Below, piece by piece: positions 57,273-64,000 of a DNA stretch of 64,000 bases. The notes beneath the pieces were generated by a model. That model was not told the DNA's origin, searched no databases, and saw nothing but the letters and a program-made list of their open reading frames with translations. Location: positions 10,490,861-10,554,860 of the forward strand of contig OX589600.1 of assembly GCA_951329385.1 (NCBI GenBank), written 5' to 3'. The position numbers were made by a program, and so were the translations under genes. Source of the DNA: Polia nebulosa. Its lineage: Eukaryota; Arthropoda; Insecta; Lepidoptera; Noctuidae. The stretch's first letter is position 1; each line of letters begins with the position of its first letter.

Positions 57273-57391
57273 TGTTGTGTATGTGGGTACCTATGTGTGC
57301 GTGCCTGCACCATTTATATTGTGTGTGTGTCGCTCAGTAATAAACTAGCATCCAATAGCAACGGTGGTTTTACTTATTAGCTGACAGATCA
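57273..57391 (+). repeat. Gypsy-3 3' LTR (119 bp)
   Basis: Same sequence as the 5' LTR. It is preceded by a short purine-rich stretch (GTCGGAGAAG). Ends GACAGATCA before the ATTAT target duplication. Confidence 0.88.
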
Positions 57392-57794
57392 ATTATACTT
57401 GGGTAAATAACTAGATTTATAATATTTTTAGTGGTATACAGACTACAAGTGCCGCTTGCTCAACCGAATCAAGCAGATTCGGCAAATTCAAAGGGGTACA
57501 AAGATATGGTAAAATGGCTGATGCCATGAACAGAGTGACTGATGCAGCAACCACATCAGCTGTTACACAGTGCCGCATAGCAGAAGCACTGAAAAATATA
57601 AATAGTCCCACGGTAATAACATTCTCCTTTTTTTGCAGACACACAACTTTACACTGACTATAGTTGTATATTATGTTTATAAATCCTAATAGAAACTATA
57701 CTGCAGTAATTTTCTTTTTAGGCAAGACAGCGCAGGTGGCAGGCTTCTTCAGATAAAGAATAAAACAAGCAGATTACAATATTATCACCTTTTT

Positions 57795-59582
57795 AACCGA
57801 CGAAAAAAAAAGGAGGAGGTTCTCAATTGGACCGTACATGTATATATATATTTTTTTTTTGTGTATGTTCAGCTGTCACTCCGTCATTTATGAACCGATT
57901 TGGATGATTCTTTTTTTGTTAGATAGAATATACCTCAAGGGTGGTCCCATATCAAGGAAATCAGGATCTGATAATGGAATTCTGATAAAATTGAGAGAAA
58001 ACCTCAAAAATTGTGGGCACGTTTAGCGTTTCTGTATGTATGTTAGGCCCTCACTCCGTTATTTATGAACCGATTTTGATGATTCTTTTTTTGTTAGATA
58101 GGGTATACCTCATGGGTGGTCCCATGTCAAGGACATCAGGATCTAATAATAATAAGAATAAATTTATTTGCAAAAGTACACAGTTACAGGTGACACTTAA
58201 TTTAGAGTACAGTAGACGAGGGTACAGAATACATGGTCAATGACCCCCATGCTAGGAGAACCTGTGTTACAGAGGTCATCCATCCTTCTATTAGTTCACT
58301 GACAAAATTTAAACATATTAATAAGTAATGTGGACTTTAAGAAACAAGTAAAAATAAACTAGACTAGTACAATTTTGGGATTAGGGGGAAAGGAAAAAAC
58401 TAAATTGGAATTAAGGAGCAAGGGAATATTTTTGTGTCGGGTGTGTTGTGTGTATGTATGAATGAATGTGAGTGTGCCTTGAGTTGCGTGTGCGTTATGG
58501 TTAAAGTATTTCTTCCGTATCGTCGTAGTTAAGGGTAAGGAGAAATTCTTTTACCTTGGATTTGCATTGGAACTTGTTCAAATTGTGTATTATCAGTTTA
58601 TTGTGGAGTTCATTGGAAATTTGTGCACTTAAGTAGCGGTTATGCCGACGTGCGAAGGTCGTATTAGTACAAACTCTAGAACAAACTGGTTTGGGTCGTC
58701 TTCTGACCGTAGGGCTTTTATCTTTATTGAGAGGAGTTATTCTATGTGTTCTTAAGATTATTCGAAGCAAATATATTTGCCGGACCGTTAGCACATTAAA
58801 TTCAGCATATAATTGTCGAGTACGATACCTAAACGGTTTACTGAGGAGAACCTTTATAACCGCTCGCTGGGCTCTTTCCGCTTGTATAAGAATTGTTTTG
58901 GCTGCACCGCCCCACGCAACGACACAATAGCTTAGTATTGATTCACATAAGGCAGCATAAACCATTTTCAGGATGTCTTTGTGTGCAGATGTTCTTAGCT
59001 TTTTAAAAACGTAAATGAGTTTTCTTGTGCGAGCAGACAGGGATTCGATGTGGGTTTTCCAGCTGAGACAAGAATCAAGGTATAGGCCGAGATACTTAAC
59101 AGACGGAACTCTCATGGATCTGATCATGGGATCCTGATAAAATTCAGAGAAAACCTCGCAAATTGGCCACGAATATTGTTTCTGTTTACTTTTCACAACT
59201 TAAACAGGTATTTGTATTTAGAAATCATCACATCATGAAACTGAGCTGATGATGGAAACCATACCTTTCCTAAACAGTAGAAGTTAGATATAAAAACTGG
59301 TTTTAGTGACAAATACCACTTAATATGCTTTGAAGAAAAGACGTCTTTACAATATTGGAGGTAACCTCAACTGGTCAATGTCCTGGGAACTTCATGGAAG
59401 GATGGTTACATCATCAGCTCAGTGGCAAGAGGAATGATAAAGGATTAGAAATTAGCCCTCAGAGTGTTAAAAGATGATGCAAGCCACAGTAAATCATAAA
59501 ATAAAAAAACCGACGAAAAAGAACTAAAAATCAAAAAATAAATAAATAATATTTTTTGCTTTTTAGTTCTTTTTCGTCGGTT
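57795..59582. mobile_element. AACCGACG inverted-repeat element, unit D, with LINE insert
   Basis: Same family as 10121-10937. The second internal direct repeat is interrupted by a 971-bp LINE fragment (58145-59115). The right-end hairpin region is slightly different (CAAAAAATAAATAAATAATA in place of the CAAGACTTAAAAGG of A). Confidence 0.6.
58145..59115 (-). mobile_element. 5'-truncated CR1/Jockey-type LINE insertion
   Basis: Minus-strand insertion flanked by GGATCT on both sides (58139-58144 and 59116-59121); units A-C show the uninterrupted site. Its 3' end (left, minus strand) is an (ATT)n-type tail. It retains the region after the RT catalytic core: VKYLGLYLDSCLSWKTHI, LRTSAHKDILKMVYAALCES and YCVVAWGGAAKT, through a stop at 58501. 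The frame is open, so the insertion is fairly young, but the endonuclease and most of the RT are absent. Confidence 0.78.
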
Positions 59583-59629
59583 AATTTTTTTATTTACATA
59601 AATAAATAATTAAGGTTTATTCTGACTCG

Positions 59630-59890
59630 TTATTCCCTATGTAGCCACAGGCGATTAATAAGAGCCTGTTGGACAGCCCGACCTTCCAATAAGTCTCTGT
59701 TTGGCCGCCTATTGCTTTGAGCAAGAATACTCAGGCTCTCCGTACACTCATCCTCCTCAGCTGCTCTACGCCGTACACGCATTCTCTCTTCTTGCTCACG
59801 CTCTTGATGTGTCAGTTGGGGTACTGGTAATCGTGCCTTGTTTGCTATATTCACTATTTGACCTGCAAAAACAGGATCACAGTGAAGCAT
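59630..59890 (-). pseudogene. HARBI1-like nuclease fragment, unit D
   Basis: As in A, but an in-frame deletion removes most of the NACALLHN motif (here QIVNIANKARLP). The reading frame continues into the Arg/Glu-rich tail. Confidence 0.6.
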
Positions 59891-60015
59891 GCATGCAGCT
59901 AATAATCACCTGAAACAGAAACATTTAGAAACTATAATAAATAACAATACAATAAAAAAAAGATAGAAGAAAATAGGAAGAAGGAAGAAAGGAGCTCATG
60001 GCTAAAGTAATAACA

Positions 60016-60086
60016 GCCGCACGGGTCGATCCATCAGGTTAAGCTACACTTGCCGGGGTTGGTCCATATGGATGGGTGACCATCTT
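60016..60086 (+). repeat. 5S rRNA-like sequence, unit D
   Basis: Box-A-like CAGGTTAAGC and box-C-like GGATGGGTGACC as in A, with ATG added before GGATGG and CCATCAGG for CCACCAGG. The following 139-bp segment is single and has no MITE (empty site CACACCCTAAGACGG at about 60250-60264). Confidence 0.58.
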
Positions 60087-60450
60087 TTCATACCGGTTCC
60101 TCCGCTGAAGTGCTTGCGCATTTCCTTACGCCGGCTAGCTATTGGCCGGCATGAATTCATGCGGACCCCGTCATCCTCTGCGGCCATATACGGCTGCAAT
60201 TCCTCTAAAGAGAAGCGCACGCGAAACGGCGGGTCGCCGTCCACAGGCCACACCCTAAGACGGCCGGAGATCGTTGCGCACCCTCCGGCGCCCGAAGCAC
60301 CTAATAAAGTGCGACCTACGTTACGTAAGTCGGGCTGGTACCACTCCTCAGTCACACTTTTTGTATTATTATGATTTTTTACTAAGCCTAACTTTGTCCC
60401 AAAGCAAGGCAAAGGCTTCCCCCATTTTTCCAGCTCTCTCGTGTCTTATT

Positions 60451-60534
60451 TCGTGTTTTATTTTTTGTGATGTTAAATTGTAAGCAAACCTTTGTGTAGA
60501 GAGAACAATAAATGTTTTATTATTATTATTATTT
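60451..60534 (+). mobile_element. Short retroposon tail insertion, unit D
   Basis: About 84 bp absent from A-C, placed in GTGTCTTATTTTCCCGGCG. It ends in (ATT)n after CAATAAATGTTTTATT, so it looks like a severely 5'-truncated LINE 3' end. Confidence 0.6.
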
Positions 60535-60712
60535 TCCCGGCGTTACTTAGGCCTGCCTCAGTGACGACGCCCGTTTGACACTCACTCATTTAATCTTTTT
60601 ATTTATATCGATTCGACGCCCGGCATTTCTGTGAAGTTGCGCCTGTTATTTTAATTTGAACTTATATTTTACACTATTCTTAAACATATACCATCTTTAA
60701 AGAAGCCTGATG

Positions 60713-61637
60713 AAGAGATCCGTTGCGCGGAGTGGCACTCCACAGACCGTGCGCGCATGGGCGTTGTGTTCGAGGGCGGCGTGAGCGTGCATGACGTCAC
60801 GAGCGGCGCCGCGCTCGCCCGCGCCGCTGCCTCCGCGCGCCTCAAGTTCACCAGCGGCAAGTGGAACCCGCACCAGGGTCATACACAGGTAAGTAGTCTA
60901 TGAGGAGAGTGGCACCCCACGGGGGCGTGGTGTGCGAGGGCGGCGTGAGCGTGCATGACGTCACGAGCGGCGCCGCGCTCGCCCGCGCCGCCGCCTCCGT
61001 GCGCCTCAAGTTCACCAGCGGCAAGTGGAACCCGCACCAGGGTCATACACAGGTAAGTAGTCTATGAGGAGAGTGGCACCCCACGGGGGCGTGGTGTGCG
61101 AGGGCGGCGTGAGCGTGCATGACGTCACGAGCGGCGCCGCGCTCGCCCGCGCCGCCGCCTCCGCGCGCCTCAAGTTCACCAGCGGCAAGTGGAACCCGCA
61201 CCAGGGTCATACACAGGTAAGTAGTCTATGAGGAGAGTGGCACCCCACGGGGGCGTGGTGTGCGAGGGCGGCGTGAGCGTGCATGACGTCACGAGCGGCG
61301 CCGCGCTCGCCCGCGCCGCCGCCTCCGTGCGCCTCAAGTTCACCAGCGGCAAGTGGAACCCGCACCAGGGTCATACACAGGTAAGTAGTCTATGAGGAGA
61401 GTGGCACCCCACGGGGGCGTGGTGTGCGAGGGCGGCGTGAGCGTGCATGACGTCATGAGCGGCAATTGATTTATACAGAATATGATTAAAAAATGATTTA
61501 TTCTATCCACCGTTCGCATTACTACAAGACATGCACATAAAGTGCTACGAAACCCGCGCCGACTGCAGCAAGCCGTCCTGGAGCATCGGCGACGCGCACA
61601 GCCAGCTGGCCAGAGACCTCGACTTCAACCCCAACAG
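60713..61637 (+). pseudogene. EIPR1: EIPR1 exons 1-2 with expanded exon repeat, copy D
   Basis: Exon 60713-60888, then three more full 164-bp units (donors after 61052, 61216 and 61380) and a partial to about 61468, then the exon 2 remnant 61513-61637. The exon 2 acceptor is CCACCG where A-C have CCACAG, so the AG is lost. Two residues also differ (YETRAD and SIGDAH for YDTRAD and SIDDAH). A 15-20-bp insertion (AATATGATTAAAAA region) precedes it. Later exons are absent because the unit ends at 62085. Confidence 0.83.
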
Positions 61638-62311
61638 GTGACTATGGTGTGCTATTGCATTATGATAGTGCAAGTGATGGCAATTCTATCTAATAATATA
61701 ATATCGACCCTTTCATAGATCACATACTTTTAGCAATAAATCAAATCAAAAATGTTTATTTGTTAGAATATGGTACACTAGATGTTACAATATTGGTTCC
61801 AGCATATCCTCCCATAATATGGCGTATAAATATTTCTATAAAAAAACAGAGCTTTAAATTACTAACCTAATTATGAAAATAACATAGTGTGATTTTAAAA
61901 TAGTTTATTAATAAATATTGAATTGACAGAAATTGTATTGTAGTAATATTAATGAATTATGTAGTTGCATGCGGTAAGATAAAGGCTATTTTTATTTCAT
62001 TACCTATATTATTAACAATTTATCCTCCAAATATTCCCGAACACTGTAATAATTTTTTTCTAATAACAGTCTGAACAGTCTAACCCAAAGAGTATAATAA
62101 TAATACGGGACAAGAGAGCCTTCTCGTGCGATTTCGAAGCATATAGATTCGAAGCGCCTCTGTATTTCTTAACCGGAACTAAGGCTCTATCCCACAGAAT
62201 ACATATACCACAGAATACATATACTCTCTATCCAAAGAGGCTCTATCTATAGGTCGTATAGGTAGCTGTAGCTCTATGGAATTTAAGGAGGTTATTCTAT
62301 TCGTGATAATT
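61638..62311. other. End of unit D and junction with non-duplicated sequence
   Basis: EIPR1 intron 2 sequence to 62085, then unrelated sequence. After the junction the phrase CCACAGAATACATATAC occurs twice (about 62193-62226), next to TCTATCCAAAGAGGCTCTAT. No gene is seen. Confidence 0.65.
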
Positions 62312-62927
62312 TGTGGTTATTGTAATTTGTTAAAATAGTTTTCTGAACAAAATTGTAAATTTCCTGAGAAACATTACGGTAATTAATATTTTATTTTGTT
62401 TTCGTTATTACATTTTGTAACAAATCACAGTTAATAAATACTGCGGATTCTCTACAAACATAATATGGTAATTCCTTCAATGTAGCCCGCGAAATTCAAT
62501 TTTGTTATGCTTTTTTGCAAATAGCAACTGTATTTACGTCGTAGGTTGATCAAAATGCGAATATAATGATGATACATTTACTAAATTACAATCATTGAAA
62601 CACAAATAACTTAAGGAGCTATGATTGATATTGTAATGATCGTGATTTAGTAAACGAGTCATCAATAAATTAGTGAATCGTATTTAGGTCAAGATACGTT
62701 GGTACACAGCCGCTATTTGCAACACATACGAAACAAAATTTGAATTTCACCAGCTACATTGAAGGAATTACCATATTATGTTTGTAGAGAATCCGCAGTA
62801 TTTATTAACTGTAATTAGTTACAAAATGTAATAACGAAAACAAAATAAAATATTAATTACCGTAATGTTTCTCAGAAAATTTACAATTTTGTTCAGAAAA
62901 CTATTTTAACAAATTACAATAAACACA
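62312..62927. mobile_element. 616-bp foldback element with arms over 200 bp
   Basis: The left arm from 62312 (TATTGTAATTTGTTAAAATA ...) is the reverse complement of the right arm ending at 62927, with few mismatches over about 175 bp (to TTCCTTCAATGTAGC) and weaker pairing continuing to about 62545/62690. The centre holds further imperfect palindromes (ACTAAATTACAATCATTG with GTAATGATCGTGATTTAGT). No ORF. Type not determined. Confidence 0.78.
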
Positions 62928-63246
62928 TTGTCACGCTTTTTTTCCCCGAAGGGTTAGGCAGATGCGTACCCATATTAGGTACGCATAAATACCATAATAA
63001 TAAAAATAGCACAATAGGAAATTAAACAAAAAAAAAAAAAATTATATGTAGGATCAGCAGAGCTGAGAGGTATATCGTCAGGATTTGGAGTTCCCATTTT
63101 ATTGGGATAAACAAGACTGTATAAACAATTACAGGGTTTTTATTACAGTACTAGTTACACTACATTAAAAACACACACACAATACAAACGGTAATTAGAA
63201 ACAAGATAAAGTAGGTGTAAAGATATAGTAACAATACGGTGAACAA
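62928..63246. other. Non-coding flank
   Basis: Contains a short repeat-like phrase (CCCCGAAGGGTTAGGCAGAT) and a local palindrome around GCGTACCCATATTAGGTACGC (62962-62982). No gene. Confidence 0.5.
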
Positions 63247-63599
63247 ACCCTTAAGGTTCACAGTTCGTATAGCGGCGTGAGCCACCCAAATACAAAGTGT
63301 AACCTATCAGCAAGCCTATACAGCTATGTGAATATACAGCAGTGCTGTACCAGGTACAACCAAACCTTACGGTTCACAGTTCGTATAGCGGAGTAAGCCA
63401 CCCAAATACAAAGTGTATCGCTCGCTAGCAGCAAGCCTATACAGCTATGTGAATATACAGCAGTGCTGTACCAGGTACAACCAAACCTTACGGTTCACAG
63501 TTCGTATAGCGGAGTAAGCCACCCAAATACAAAGTGTATCGCTCGCTAGCAGCAAGCCTATACAGCTATGTGAATATACAGCAGTGCTGTACCAGGTAC
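63247..63599. repeat. Three-copy tandem repeat, about 121 bp
   Basis: Units start near CTTAAGGTTCACAGTTCG (63250), CTTACGGTTCACAGTTCG (63365) and again at 63487. Units two and three are nearly identical; unit one is shorter in its middle (GTGTAACCTATCAGC against GTGTATCGCTCGCTAGCAGC). The flank 63600-64000 shows nothing recognisable. Confidence 0.85.
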
Positions 63600-64000
63600 G
63601 AACATCCCTCCACAACAACTCTGTCCGATGGCGCACAAAAGTACGGCACGCGTTTACAAGATACAAAACACTAAAATGTGCTAAATCTATTAAGACTTAC
63701 ATTAAAAAGTAATCAAATAATACAAGATTAATTGTCGTAAATAAACAAAGGTGATTAAATGAAGTAAATCAAATAAATAATCAAAGTAACATGTCATTGA
63801 TTGTTTTGCACAAAACCATCGGTTACAACTATCGTAATAAGTTGCCAAAAATCAATTAGTGCGTTCACAGAGTACTCCATAAATTATGCTCCGATTTATC
63901 AGACAGTGATAGTTAGTAAAATCACATAAATTAATAATAAGAAAAACAAATCATATCAGATTCTGTTGACTACCCACAATTGTAGTGACAGGCAACTCCC

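Larger units (their letters stand above)
49789..57391 (+). mobile_element. Gypsy-3, Ty3/gypsy LTR retrotransposon with hAT insert
   Basis: Plus-strand element with two 119-bp LTRs, flanked by ATTAT on both sides (49784-49788 and 57392-57396); the uninterrupted target is visible in A (GGTACATTATACTTGGG). Internal order is primer site TGGCGACGAG, gag, protease, RT, RNase H, integrase. Coding is broken by the hAT-type insert, an in-frame TAA and two frameshifts. The element resembles the group often annotated as K02A2.6-like. Confidence 0.92.
49572..57620 (+). pseudogene. Harbinger Myb/SANT-like remnant, unit D, split by gypsy-3
   Basis: Here the C run is CCC, so the frame ELLDEYLEGHGDLARG ... 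KSTEGSALTSRLWSEC ... TSKEWSKVC stays open across the point that is broken in A-C. The second part (WYTDYKCRLLNRIKQIRQ) resumes after gypsy-3, at about 57432. D thus shows the ancestral reading of this domain, although later stops and the retrotransposon still inactivate it. Confidence 0.58.
49195..62085. repeat. Tandem duplication unit D (partial, interrupted)
   Basis: Starts like the others (GAATTAAAGAGGCTCATATA) and follows the unit to EIPR1 intron 2, ending at CAGTCTAAC (62085; equivalent to 13302). It is interrupted by gypsy-3 (49789-57391) and by smaller insertions at 58145-59115 and about 60451-60534. It is more diverged than A-C and lacks the MITE, so it probably branched first. Confidence 0.88.

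Noticed and set aside
63250..63600. CRISPR array
   Set aside because: Units of about 121 bp are adjacent near-identical repeats with no short-repeat/unique-spacer pattern, in a eukaryotic context.
1..64000. A new multi-gene enzymatic or defence system
   Set aside because: All substantial ORFs are explained by retrotransposons, transposon remnants, EIPR1 or PNO1; no unexplained conserved gene cluster was found.

Overview
The window looks like nuclear DNA of an insect, most likely a moth or butterfly. The two host genes present, EIPR1 (TSSC1) and PNO1, are animal genes with GT-AG introns. About three quarters of the rest is transposon sequence, including dispersed repeats typical of lepidopteran genomes. 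I see no bacterial-style operon, no CRISPR array and no rRNA operon.

Layout. (1) 1-9143 holds two nested Ty3/gypsy LTR retrotransposons on the minus strand. Gypsy-1 (1-4841, running off the left edge) has open gag and pol frames joined at a canonical -1 slippery site. It sits 13 bp inside the 3' LTR of gypsy-2 (4842-9143), which also has intact gag and pol. (2) 9144-62085 is a tandem array of four related segments. Units A (9144-26089) and B (26090-43072) are nearly identical and about 17 kb long. Each carries a PIF/Harbinger remnant, a 5S-rRNA-like repeat, the 3' half of EIPR1 on the plus strand, a complete three-exon PNO1 on the minus strand, and a decayed RTE-like LINE. Unit C (43073-49190) is a deletion chimera in which EIPR1 intron sequence is fused to a shortened LINE. 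Unit D (about 49195-62085) is a partial unit that stops inside the same EIPR1 intron and is interrupted by a third gypsy element (49789-57391). That element has identical 119-bp LTRs but broken ORFs, and a 3.1-kb hAT-type element sits in its gag. (3) 62086-64000 is non-duplicated sequence with a 616-bp foldback element and a 121-bp tandem repeat.

Genes. PNO1 (KH-domain 40S ribosome assembly factor) appears intact in both A and B, so the locus carries two potentially functional copies. EIPR1 (WD40 partner of the EARP/GARP tethering complexes) is present only as C-terminal exons. Copies A and B share an 8-bp frameshifting insertion in exon 3 and a retroposon at that exon's splice acceptor, C and D keep only two exons, and D has lost an acceptor AG. 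I read all four as pseudogene copies; an intact EIPR1 should lie elsewhere.

History readable in the window. Unit D lacks a Harbinger-type MITE that A, B and C carry, and keeps an accessory-protein frame that A-C have lost by one base. D therefore looks like the earliest-splitting copy. The array also shows several local amplifications (exon-derived 164-bp and 115-bp repeats, a 139-bp duplication) and several inverted-repeat insertions. I found no candidate for a new enzymatic or defence system; the notable biology is duplication and transposon nesting.
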